The notes under the pieces: model-generated
Database searches by the model: none
What the model was told of the DNA's origin: nothing
What the model saw: only the letters and a program-made list of their open reading frames with translations
Made by a program: the position numbers and the translations under genes
In this document: positions 1-11,353 of the stretch, one piece after another
How positions within the stretch are numbered: the first letter of the stretch is position 1
Layout of the letters: every line of letters begins with the position of its first letter
Assembly (NCBI GenBank): GCA_027186245.1
Contig: CP114483.1
Location: 12,234,220 to 12,298,219 of the forward strand
From: Coriaria nepalensis
Taxonomy: Eukaryota; Streptophyta; Magnoliopsida; Cucurbitales; Coriariaceae
DNA length: 64,000 bases
Direction: 5' to 3'

Positions 1-1
1 G

Positions 2-144
2 CTATTAATCTATTGAAGACAACAATGCATTCCTTTAGCCTTAAAAAGCATGTCATTCAGTCTTTTCATGTCATTAAATTGTTTGAAAGCACGTCGAACC
101 AATTCTATGTTTGCATTTAAAACATGACTTTCATGCATAACTTG
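2..144 (+). repeat. Subunit A (~143 bp)
   Basis: A begins C(A/T)ATTAATCTATTGAAGACA and ends CATGCATAACTTG or CATGCATTACTTG. It holds two copies of CATGTCATT 18 bp apart. Three recurring haplotypes are visible across the window: ACGTCGAACCAATTCTATG, ACATCGAACCAATTATATG (usually with CACTAC after the TTTAAAA) and ACGTCGAACCAATTCTACG (usually with CATTACTTG). These haplotypes are the main markers used to follow duplications. The 9-bp insertion of the 13-monomer repeat also falls in A. Confidence 0.85.
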
Positions 145-280
145 CAAATGATCTATTGAAGAAAACTATGCATTTTTTTAGCCTTAAAGTCGTATTATTG
201 CGTCTCTTTTGATCATTAAATCATTCAAAATCACTTCATACGAAATTCGCAGTTTAAACATGACTTTCGTGCATAACTTG
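145..280 (+). repeat. Subunit B (~136 bp)
   Basis: B begins CAAATGATCTATTGAAGAAA, aligned with the start of A, then has a T-tract of usually seven T before AGCCTTAAAGTCG. It ends CGTGCATAACTTG or CGTGCATTACTTG. It is the shortest subunit, having lost a few bases after CCTTAAA relative to A and C. In most of the window it carries TTCGTACGAA and the octamer GTTTAAAC. In the 18-27 kb subfamily GTTTAAAC becomes CTTTAAAC. Confidence 0.85.
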
Positions 281-422
281 TCGTTGATCGATTCAAGGCA
301 ACAACACATTTGTTTAGCCATAAAATCATGTCATTGAGTCTCTCATAGTCATGAAATCATTCTAAATTAATCTGAACGAATTCTATTTTCGCCCTTCAAA
401 CATGATTTTCTTACATAACTTG
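281..422 (+). repeat. Subunit C (~141-142 bp)
   Basis: C begins (T/C)CGTTGATCGATTCAAGGCA, aligned with the TGATCTATTGAAGA start of B, continues TTTAGCCTTAAAATCATG, and ends CTTACATAACTTG. It is the only subunit with GAATTC. It alone produces the two monomer lengths: CATTCTAAATTAAT gives 421 bp and CATTTTAATTAAT gives 420 bp. Confidence 0.85.
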
Positions 423-1684
423 CAATTAATCTATTGAAGACAACAATGCATTCCTTTAGCCTTGAAAAGCATGTCATTCAGTCTTTTCATGTCATTAAAG
501 TGTTTGAAAGCACGTCGAACCAATTCTATGTTTGCATTTAAAACACGACTTTGATGCATAACTTGCAAATGCTCTATTAAAGAAACCTATGCATTTTTTT
601 AGACTTAAAGTCGTATTATTGCGTCTCTTTTAGTTATTAAATGATTCCAAATCACTTCGAATGAAATTCGCAGTTTAAACATGACTTTCGTGCATAACTT
701 GCCGTTGATCGATTCAAGGCAACAACGCATTTGTTTAGCCTTAAAATCATGTCATTGAGTCTCTTGTAGTCATGAAATCATTCTAAATTAATCCGAACGA
801 ATTCTATTTTCGCCCTTCAAACATGATTTTCTTACATAACTTGCTATTAATCTATTGAAGACAACAATGCATTCCTTTAGCCTTAAAAAGCATGTCATTC
901 AGTCTTTTCATGTCATTAAATTGTTTGAAAGCACGTCGAACCAATTCTATGTTTGCATTTAAAACACGACTTTGATGCATAACTTGCAAATGCTCTATTA
1001 AAGAAACCTATCATTTTTTTAGACTTAAAGTCGTATTATTGCGTCTCTTTTGGTCATTAAATCATTCAATATAACTACGAACGAAATTCGCAGTTTAAAC
1101 ATGAGTTTCGTGCATCACTTGCCGTTCATCGATTCAACGCAACAACGCATTTGTTTAGCCTTAAAATCATGTCATTGAGTCTCTTGTAGTCATGAAATCA
1201 TTCTAAATTAATCCGAACGAATTCTATTTTCGCCCTTCAAACATGATTTTCTTACATAACTTGCTATTAATCTATTGAAGACAACAATGCATTCCTTTAG
1301 CCTTGAAAAGCATGTCATTCAGTCTTTTCATGTCATTAAAGTGTTTGAAAGCACGTCGAAACAATTCTATGTTTGCATTTAAAACACGACTTTCATGCAT
1401 AACTTGCAAATGATCTATTGAAGAAAACTATGCATTTTTTTAGATTTAAAGTCGTATTATTGCGTCTCTTTTAGTCATTAAATCATTCAATATAACTACG
1501 AACGAAATTCGCAGTTTAAACATGAGTTTCGTGCATCACTTGCCGTTCATCGATTCAAGCCAACAACGCATTTGTTTAGCCTTAAAATCATGTCATTGAG
1601 TCTCTTGTAGTCATGAAATCATTCTAAATTAATCCGAACGAATTCTATTTTCGCCCTTCAAACATGATTTTCTTACATAACTTG

Positions 1685-3366
1685 CTATTAATCTATTGAA
1701 GACAACAATGCATTCCTTTAGCCTTAAAAAGCATGTCATTCAGTCTTTTCATGTCATTAAATTGTTTGAAAGGACGTCGAACCAATTCTATGTTTGCATT
1801 TAAAACACGACTTTCATGCATAACTTGCAAATGATCTATTGAAGAAAACTATGCATTTTTTTAGCCTTAAAGTCGTATTATTGCGTCTCTTTTGGTCATT
1901 AAATCATTCAAAATCACTGCGTACGAAATTCGCAGTTTAAACATGACTTTCGTGCATAACTTGCCGTTGATCGATTCAAGGCAACAACGCATTTGTTTAG
2001 CCTTAAAATCATGTCATTGAGTCTCTTGTAGTCATGAAATCATTTTAATTAATCCGAACAAATTCTATTTTCGCCCTTCAAACATGATTTTCTTACATAA
2101 CTTGCAATTAATCTATTGAAGACAACAATGCATTCCTTTAGCCTTGAAAAGCATGTCATTCAGTCTTTTCATGTCATTAAATTGTTTGAAAGCACGTCGA
2201 ACCAATTCTATGTTTGCATTTAAAACACGACTTTCATGCATAACTTGCAAATGATCTATTGAAGAAAACTATGCATTTTTTTAGACTTAAAGTCGTATTA
2301 TTGCGTCTCTTTTAGTCATTAAATCATTCAATATAACTACGAACGAAATTCGCAGTTTAAACATGAGTTTCGTGCATCACTTGCCGTTCATCGATTCAAG
2401 CCAACAACGCATTTGTTTAGCCTTAAAATCATGTCATTGAGTCTCTTGTAGTCATGAAATCATTCTAAATTAATCCGAACGAATTCTATTTTCGCCCTTC
2501 AAACATGATTTTCTTACATAACTTGCTATTAATCTATTGAAGACAACAATGCATTCCTTTAGCCTTAAAAAGCATGTCATTCAGTCTTTTCATGTCATTA
2601 AATTGTTTGAAAGGACGTCGAACCAATTCTATGTTTGCATTTAAAACACGACTTTCATGCATAACTTGCAAATGATCTATTGAAGAAAACTATGCATTTT
2701 TTTAGCCTTAAAGTCGTATTATTGCGTCTCTTTTGGTCATTAAATCATTCAAAATCACTGCGTACGAAATTCGCAGTTTAAACATGACTTTCGTGCATAA
2801 CTTGCCGTTGATCGATTCAAGGCAACAACGCATTTGTTTAGCCTTAAAATCATGTCATTGAGTCTCTTGTAGTCATGAAATCATTTTAATTAATCCGAAC
2901 AAATTCTATTTTCGCCCTTCAAACATGATTTTCTTACATAACTTGCAATTAATCTATTGAAGACAACAATGCATTCCTTTAGCCTTGAAAAGCATGTCAT
3001 TCAGTCTTTTCATGTCATTAAATTGTTTGAAAGCACGTCGAACCAATTCTATGTTTGCATTTAAAACACGACTTTCATGCATAACTTGCAAATGATCTAT
3101 TGAAGAAAACTATGCATTTTTTTAGACTTAAAGTCGTATTATTGCGTCTCTTTTAGTCATTAAATCATTCAATATAACTACGAACGAAATTCGCAGTTTA
3201 AACATGAGTTTCGTGCATCACTTGCCGTTCATCGATTCAAGCCAACAACGCATTTGTTTAGCCTTAAAATCATGTCATTGAGTCTCTTGTAGTCATGAAA
3301 TCATTCTAAATTAATCCGAACGAATTCTATTTTCGCCCTTCAAACATGATTTTCTTACATAACTTG
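1685..3366. repeat. Tandem duplication of a two-monomer unit (841 bp)
   Basis: 1685-2525 and 2526-3366 read as the same 841-bp dimer. Both hold one 420-bp-type and one 421-bp-type monomer, both have the rare AAAGGACGTCG variant (about 1770 and 2611), both have CACTGCGTACG and AATCCGAACAAATTC. I found no difference by eye. The next monomer at 3367 starts CAATTAAT instead of CTATTAAT, which ends the match. The near-identity suggests a recent unequal exchange. Confidence 0.85.
2045..2052. other. Example of the PacI octamer that marks 420-bp monomers
   Basis: TTAATTAA lies in the C subunit where CATTTTAATTAAT replaces CATTCTAAATTAAT. It is present in nearly all monomers of 7.5-18 kb and 36-64 kb and absent from most monomers of 1-7.5 kb and 18-27 kb, so it separates the two C forms cleanly. 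Confidence 0.85.
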
Positions 3367-4860
3367 CAATTAATCTATTGAAGACAACAATGCATTCCTT
3401 TAGCCTTGAAAAGCATGTCATTCAGTCTTTTCATGTCATTAAAGTGTTTGAAAGCACGTCGAACCAATTCTATGTTTGCATTTAAAACACTACTTTCATG
3501 CATAACTTGCAAATGATCTATTGAAGAAAACTATGCATTTTTTTAGCCTTAAAGTCGTATTATTGCGTCTCTTTTGATCATTAAATCATTCAAAATCACT
3601 TCATACGAAATTCGCAGTTTAAACATGACTTTCGTGCATAACTTGTCGTTGATCGATTCAAGGCAATAACACATTTGTTTAGCCATAAAATCATGTCATT
3701 GAGTCTCTCATAGTCATGAAATCATTCTAAATTAATCTGAACGAATTCTATTTTCGCCCTTCAAACATGATTTTCTTACATAACTTGCAATTAATCTATT
3801 GAAGACAACAATGCATTCCTTTAGCCTTGAAAAGCATGTCATTCAGTCTTTTCATGTCATTAAAGTGTTTGAAAGCACGTCGAACCAATTCTATGTTTGC
3901 ATTTAAAACACGACTTTCATGCATAACTTGCAAATGATCTATTGAAGAAAACTATGCATTTTTTTAGCCTTAAAGTCGTATTATTGCGTCTCTTTTAGTC
4001 ATTAAATCATTAAATATAACTACGAACGAAATTCGCAGTTTAAGCATGAGTTTCGTGCATCACTTGCCGTTCATCGATTCAAGGCAACAACGCATTTGTT
4101 TAGCCTTAAAATCATGTCATTGAGTCTCTTGTAGTCATGAAATCATTCTAAATTAATCCGAACGAATTCTATTTTCGCCCTTCAAACATGATTTTCTTAC
4201 ATAACTTGCTATTAATCTATTGAAGACAACAATGCATTCCTTTAGCCTTAAAAAGCATGTCATTCAGTCTTTTCATGTCATTAAATTGTTTGAAAGCACG
4301 TCGAACCAATTCTATGTTTGCATTTAAAACATGACTTTCATGCATAACTTGCAAATGATCTATTGAAGAAAACTATGCATTTTTTTAGCCTTAAAGTCGT
4401 ATTATTGCGTCTCTTTTGGTCATTAAATCATTCAAAATCACTGCGTACGAAATTCGCAGTTTAAACATGACTTTCGTGCATAACTTGCCGTTGATCGATT
4501 CAAGGCAACAACGCATTTGTTTAGCCTTAAAATCATGTCATTGAGTCTCTTGTAGTCATGAAATCATTTTAATTAATCCGAACAAATTCTATTTTCGCCC
4601 TTCAAACATGATTTTCTTACATAACTTGCAATTAATCTATTGAAGACAACAATGCATTCCTTTAGCCTTGAAAAGCATGTCATTCAGTCTTTTCATGTCA
4701 TTAAATTGTTTGACAGCACGTCGAACCAATTCTATGTTTGCATTTAAAACACGACTTTCATGCATAACTTGCAAATGATCTATTGAAGAAAACTATGCAT
4801 TTTTTAGCCTTAAAGTCGTATTATTGGGTCTCTTTTGGTCATTAAATCATTGAAAATCAC

Positions 4861-4885
4861 TTCGTACGAAATTCGCAGTTTAAAC
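4861..4885. repeat. Example of the two B-subunit palindromes
   Basis: TTCGTACGAA at 4861-4870 is a perfect 10-bp palindrome containing a BsiWI site. GTTTAAAC at 4878-4885 is a perfect 8-bp palindrome (PmeI site). The pair recurs at the same spacing in most B subunits. The first is often changed to TTCATACGAA, and in the 18-27 kb subfamily the second becomes CTTTAAAC. Whether any protein binds here cannot be told from sequence. Confidence 0.8.
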
Positions 4886-5047
4886 ATGACTTTCGTGCAT
4901 AACTTGCCGTTGATCGATTCAAGGCAACAACGCATTTGTTTAGCCTTAAAATCATGTCATTGAGTCTCTTGTAGTCATGAAATCATTCTAAATTGATCCG
5001 AACAAATTCTATTTTCGCCCTCAAACATGATTTTCTTACATAACTTG

Positions 5048-5889
5048 CATTTAATCTATTGAAGACAACAATGCATTCCTTTAGCCTTGAAAAGCATGTC
5101 ATTCAGTCTTTTCATGTCATTAAAGTGTTTGAAAGCACGTCGAACCAATTCTATGTTTGCATTTAAAACACGACTTTCATGCATAACTTGCAAATGATCT
5201 ATTGAAGAAAACTATGCATTTTTTTAGCCTTAAAGTCGTATTATTGCGTCTCTTTTAGTCATTAAATCATTAAATATAACTACGAACGAAATTCGCAGTT
5301 TAAACATGAGTTTCGTGCATCACTTGCCGTTCATCGATTCAAGGCAACAACGCATTTGTTTAGCCTTAAAATCATGTCATTGAGTCTCTTGTAGTCATGA
5401 AATCATTCTAAATTAATCCAAACGAATTCTATTTTCGCCCTTCAAACATGATTTTCTTACATAACTTGCAATTAATCTATTGAAGACAACAATGCATTCC
5501 TTTAGCCTTGAAAAGCATGTCATTCAGTCTTTTCATGTCATTAAAGTGTTTGAAAGCACGTCGAACCAATTCTATGTTTGCATTTAAAACACGACTTTCA
5601 TGCATAACTTGCAAATGATCTATTGAAGAAAACTATGCATTTTTTTAGCCTTAAAGTCGTATTATTGCGTCTCTTTTAGTCATTAAATCATTAAATATAA
5701 CTACGAACGAAATTCGCAGTTTAAACATGAGTTTCGTGCATCACTTGCCGTTCATCGATTCAAGGCAACAACGCATTTGTTTAGCCTTAAAATCATGTCA
5801 TTGAGTCTCTTGTAGTCATGAAATCATTCTAAATTAATCCAAACGAATTCTATTTTCGCCCTTCAAACATGATTTTCTTACATAACTTG
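5048..5889. repeat. Two adjacent near-identical monomers
   Basis: Monomers 5048-5468 and 5469-5889 share ATTAAATATAACTACG in B and the otherwise rare AATCCAAACG in C. They differ at the first bases (CATTTAAT versus CAATTAAT). This is a single-monomer duplication, the smallest step size seen in the array. Confidence 0.7.
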
Positions 5890-7572
5890 CTATTAATCTA
5901 TTGAAGACAACAATGCATTCCTTTAGCCTTAAAAAGCATGTCATTCAGTCTTTTCATGTCATTAAATTGTTTGAAAGCACGTCGAACCAATTCTATGTTT
6001 GCATTTAAAACATGACTTTCATGCATAACTTGCAAATGATCTATTGAAGAAAACTATGCATTTTTTTAGACTTAAAGTCGTATTATTGCGTCTCTTTTAG
6101 TCATTAAATCATTCAATATAACTACGAACGAAATTCGCAGTTTAAGCATGAGTTTCGTGCATCACTTGCCGTTCATCGATTCAAGGCAACAACGCATTTG
6201 TTTAGCCTTAAAATCATGTCATTGAGTCTCTTGTAGTCATGAAATCATTCTAAATTAATCCGAACGAATTCTATTTTCGCCCTTCAAACATGATTTTCTT
6301 ACATAACTTGCTATTAATCTATTGAAGACAACAATGCATTCCTTTAGCCTTAAAAAGCATGTCATTCAGTCTTTTCATGTCATTAAATTGTTTGAAAGCA
6401 CGTCGAACCAATTCTATGTTTGCATTTAAAACATGACTTTCATGCATAACTTGCAAATGATCTATTGAAGAAAATTATGCATTTTTTTAGCCTTAAAGTC
6501 GTATTATTGCGTCTCTTTTGGTCATTAAATAATTCAATATAACTACGAACGAAATTCGCAGTTTAAGCATGAGTTTCGTGCATCACTTGCCGTTCATCGA
6601 TTCAAGGCAACAACGCATTTGTTTAGCCTTAAAATCATGTCATTGAGTCTCTTGTAGTCATGAAATCATTCTAAATTAATCCGAACGAATTCTATTTTCG
6701 CCCTTCAAACATGATTTTCTTACATAACTTGCTATTAATCTATTGAAGACAACAATGCATTCCTTTAGCCTTAAAAAGCATGTCATTCAGTCTTTTCATG
6801 TCATTAAATTGTTTGAAAGCACGTCGAACCAATTCTATGTTTGCATTTAAAACACGACTTTGATGCATAACTTGCAAATGCTCTATTAAAGAAACCTATG
6901 CATTTTTTTAGACTTAAAGTCGTATTATTGCGTCTCTTTTAGTTATTAAATGATTCCAAATCACTTCGAATGAAATTCGCAGTTTAAACATGACTTTCGT
7001 GCATAACTTGCCGTTGATCGATTCAAGGCAACAAAGCATTTGTTTAGCCTTAAAAACATGTCATTGAGTCTCTTGTAGTCATGAAATCATTCTAAATTAA
7101 TCTGAACGAATTCTATTTTCGCCCTTCAAACATGATTTTCTTACATAACTTGCTATTAATCTATTGAAGACAACAATGCATTCCTTTAGCCTTAAAAAGC
7201 ATGTCATTCAGTCTTTTCATGTCATTAAATTGTTTGAAAGCACGTCGAACCAATTCTATGTTTGCATTTAAAACACGACTTTGATGCATAACTTGCAAAT
7301 GATCTATTGAAGAAACCTATGCATTTTTTTAGACTTAAAGTCGTATTATTGCGTCTCTTTTGGTCATTAAATCATTCAAAATCACTTCGTACGAAATTCG
7401 CAGTTTAAACATGAGTTTCGTGCATAACTTGCCGTTCATCGATTCAAGGCAACAACGCATTTGTTTAGCCTTAAAATCATGTCATTGAGTCTCTTGTAGT
7501 CATGAAATCATTTTAATTAATCCGAACGAATTCTATTTTCGCCGTTGAAACATGATTTTCTTACATAACTTG

Positions 7573-9252
7573 CAATTAATCTATTGAAGACAACAATGCA
7601 TTCCTTTAGCCTGAAAAACCATGTCATTCAGTCTTTTCATGTCATTAAATTGTTTGAAAGCACATCGAACCAATTATATGTCTGCATTTAAAACACTACT
7701 TTCATGCATAACTTGCAATGGATCTATTGAAGAAAACTATTCATTTTTTTAGCCTTAAAGTCGTATTATTGCGTCTCTTTTGGTCATTAAATCATTCAAA
7801 ATCACTTCGTACGAAATTCGCAGTTTAAACATGACTTTCGTGCATTACTTGCCGTTCATCGATTCAAGGCAACAACGCATTTGTTTAGCCTTAAAATCAT
7901 GTCATTGAGTCTCTTGTAGTCATGAAATCATTTTAATTAATCCGAACGAATTCTATTTTCGCCCTTCAAACATGATTTTCTTACATAACTTGCAATTAAT
8001 CTATTGAAGACAACAATGCATTCCTTTAGCCTTATAAAGCATGTCATTCAGTCTTTTCATGTCATTAAATTGTTTGAAAGCACATCGAACCAATTATATG
8101 TCTGCATTTAAAACACTACTTTCATGCATAACTTGCAAATGATCTATTCAAGAAAACTATGCATTGTTTTAGCCTTAAAGTCGTATTATTGCATCTCTTT
8201 TGGTCATTAAATCATTCAAAATCACTTCGTACAAAATTCGCAGTTTAAACATGACTTTCGTGCATTACTTGCCGTTGATCGATTCAAGGCAACAACGCAT
8301 TTGTTTAGCCTTAAAATCATGTCATTGAGTCTCCTGTAGTCATGAAATCATTTTAATTAATCCGAACGAATTCTATTTTCGCCCTTCAAACATGATTTTC
8401 TTACATAACTTGCAATTAATCTATTGAAGACAACAATGCATTCCTTTAGCCTTAAAAAGCATGTCATTCAGTCTTTTCATGTCATTAAATTGATTGAAAG
8501 CACGTCGAACCAATTATATGTCTGCATTTAAAACACTACTTTCATGCATAACTTGCAATGGATCTATTGAAGAAAACTATTCATTTTTTTAGCCTTAAAG
8601 TCGTATTATTGCGTCTCTTTTGGTCATTAAATCATTCAAAATCACTTCGTACGAAATTCGCAGTTTAAACATGACTTTCGTGCATTACTTGCCGTTCATC
8701 GATTCAAGGCAACAACGCATTTGTTTAGCCTTAAAATCATGTCATTGAGTCTCTTGTAGTCATGAAATCATTTTAATTAATCCGAACGAATTCTATTTTC
8801 GCCCTTCAAACATGATTTTCTTACATAACTTGCAATTAATCTATTGAAGACAACAATGCATTCCTTTAGCCTTAAAAAGCATGTCATTCCGTCTTTTCAT
8901 GTCATTAAATTGTTTGAAAGCACATCGAACCAATTATATGTCTGCATTTAAAACACTACTTTCATGCATAACTTGCAAATGATCTATTCAAGAAAACTAT
9001 GCATTGTTTTAGCCTTAAAGTCGTATTATTGCATCTCTTTTGGTCATTAAATCATTCAAAATCACTTCGTACGAAATTCGCAGTTTAAACATGACTTTCG
9101 TGCATAACTTTCCGTTCATCGATTCAAGGCAACAACGCATTTGTTTTGCCTTAAAATCATGTCGTTGAGTCTCTTGTAGTCATGAAATCATTTTAATTAA
9201 TCCGAACGAATTCTATTTTCGCCCTTCAAACATGATTTTCTTACATAACTTG
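7573..9252. repeat. Two-monomer repeat, 840-bp period
   Basis: Monomers at 7573 and 8413 share CAATGGATC and CTATTCATTTT in B; monomers at 7993 and 8833 share CTATTCAAG, GCATTGTTTTAG and GCATCTC. The alternation gives an 840-bp period over two copies. The copies differ at scattered sites, such as TTATAAAGC at 8032 and TTGATTGAAAG near 8491, so this dimer looks older than the 1685-3366 one. Confidence 0.75.
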
Positions 9253-10932
9253 CAATTAATCTATTGAAGACAACAATGCATTCCTTTAGCCTTAAAAAGC
9301 ATGTCATTCAGTCTTTTCATGTCATTAAATTGTTTAAAAGCACATCGAACCAATTCTACATTTGCATTTAAAACACTACTTTCATGCATAACTTGCAAAT
9401 GATCTATTGAAGAAAACTTTGCATTTTTTTAGACTTAAAGTCGTATTATTGCGTCTCTTTTGGTCATTAAATCATTCAAAATCACTTCGTACGAAATTCG
9501 CAGTTTAAACATGACTTTCGTGCATTACTTGCCGTTCATCGATTCAAGGCAACAACGCATTTGTTTAGCCTTAAAATCATGTCATTGAGTCTCTTGTAGT
9601 CATGAAATCATTTTAATTAATCCGAACGAATTCTATTTTCGCCCTTCAAACATGATTTTCTTACATAACTAGCAATTAATCGATTGAAGACAACAATGCA
9701 TTCCTTTAGCCTTAAAAAGCATGTCATTCAGTCTTTTCATGTCATTAAATTCTTTGAAAGCACATCGAACCAATTATATGTCTGCATTTAAAACACGACT
9801 TTCATGCATTACTTGCAAATGATCTATTGAAGAAAACTATGCATTTTTTTAGCCTTAAAGTCGTATTATTGCATCTCTTTTGGTCATTAAATCATTCAAA
9901 ATCACTTCGTACGAAATTCGCAGTTTAAACATGACTTTCGTGCATTACTTGCCGTTGATCGATTCAAGGCAACAACGCATTTGTTTAGCCTTAAAATCAT
10001 GTCATTGAGTCTCTTGTAGTCATCAAATCATTTTAATTAATCCGAACGAATTCTATTTTCGCCCTTCAAACATGATTTTCTTACATAACTTACAATTAAT
10101 CTATTGAAGACAACAATGCATTCCTTTAGCCTTAAAAAACAGGTCATTCAGTCTTTTCAGGTCATTAAATTGTTTGAAAGCACATCGAACCAATTATATG
10201 TCTGCATTTAAAACACTACTTTCATGCATAACTTGCAAATGATCTATTGAAGAAAACTATGCATTTTTTTAGCCTTAAAGTCGTATTATTGCGTCTCTTT
10301 TGGTCATTAAATCATTCAAAATCACTTCGTACGAAATTCGCAGTTTAAACATGACTTTCGTGCATAACTTGCCATTGATCGATTCAAGGCAACAACGCAT
10401 TTGTTTAGCCTTAAAATCATGTCATTAAGTCTCTAGTAGTCATGAAATCATTTTAATTAATCCGAACGAATTCTATTTTCGCCCTCCAAACATGATTTTC
10501 TTACATAACTTGCAATTAATGTATTGGAGACAACAATGCATTCCTTTAGCCTGAAAAAGCATGTCATTCAGTGTTTTCATGTCATTAAATTGTTTGAAAG
10601 CACATCGAACCAATTCTACGTTTGCATTTAAAACACGACTTTCATGCATTACTTGCAAATGATCTATTGAAGAAAACTATGCATTTTTTTAGCCTTAAAG
10701 TCGTATTATTGGGTCTCTTTTGGTCATTAAATCACTCAAAATCACTTCGTACGAAATTCGCAGTTTAAACATGACTTTCGTGCATTACTTGCCGTTGATC
10801 GATTCAAGGCAACAACGCATTTGTTTAGCCTTAAAATCATGTCATTGAGTCTCTTGTAGTCATCAAATCATTTTAATTAATCCGAACGAATTCTATTTTC
10901 GCCCTTCAAACATGATTTTCTTACATAACTTA

Positions 10933-11353
10933 CAATTAATCTATTGAAGACAACAATGCATTCCTTTAGCCTTAAAAAGCATGTCATTCAGTCTTTTCAT
11001 GTCATTAAATTGTTTGAAAGCACGTCGAACCAATTCTATGTTTGCATTTAAAACACGACTTTGATGCATAACTTGCAAATGCTCTATTAAAGAAACCTAT
11101 GCATTTTTTTAGACTTAAAGTCGTATTATTGCGTCTCTTTTAGTTATTAAATGATTCCAAATCACTTCGAATGAAATTCGCAGTTTAAACATGACTTTCG
11201 TGCATAACTTGCCGTTGATCGATTCAAGGCAACAACGCATTTGTTTAGCCTTAAAATCATGTCATTGAGTCTCTTGTAGTCATGAAATCATTCTAAATTA
11301 ATCCGAACGAATTCTATTTTCGCCCTTCAAACATGATTTTCTTACATAACTTG
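10933..11353. repeat. Island of a domain-1 monomer inside domain 2
   Basis: This monomer has the combination TTTGATGCATAACTTG, GCTCTATTAAAGAAACC, TAGTTATTAAATGATTCC and CACTTCGAATG, plus the 421-bp C form. The same combination is seen in the monomers starting at 423 and about 6731 but not in its neighbours. The surrounding monomers are 420-bp type. It looks like a monomer-sized transfer from domain 1, by conversion or by unequal exchange. Confidence 0.8.

Larger units (their letters stand above)
2..422 (+). repeat. Representative satellite monomer (421 bp, three subunits A-B-C)
   Basis: This is the first complete monomer. It splits into three related parts, each ending in CATAACTTG: A (2-144), B (145-280) and C (281-422). 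The next monomer starts at 423. Useful landmarks are a ClaI site ATCGAT at 287-292 and an EcoRI site GAATTC at 378-383, both in C and kept in most monomers. The phase chosen here is arbitrary, set by the shared subunit end; the biological unit could start anywhere. Confidence 0.93.
1..7572. repeat. Array domain 1: mostly 421-bp monomers
   Basis: About 18 monomers, most with the CATTCTAAATTAAT form of C and so 421 bp long. Local markers include A subunits starting CTATTAATC, GCCTTGAAAAGC in A, and a B variant ending AATATAACTACGAACG then GAGTTTCGTGCATCACTTG. A few monomers already carry the 420-bp C form (for example near 2041, 2881, 4566 and 7509). The edge with the next domain is the point after which the 420-bp form becomes the rule. 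Confidence 0.8.

Noticed and set aside
4861..4877. CENP-B box
   Set aside because: TTCG and the following A match, but the essential CGGG part is replaced by TTCG, so the motif is incomplete.
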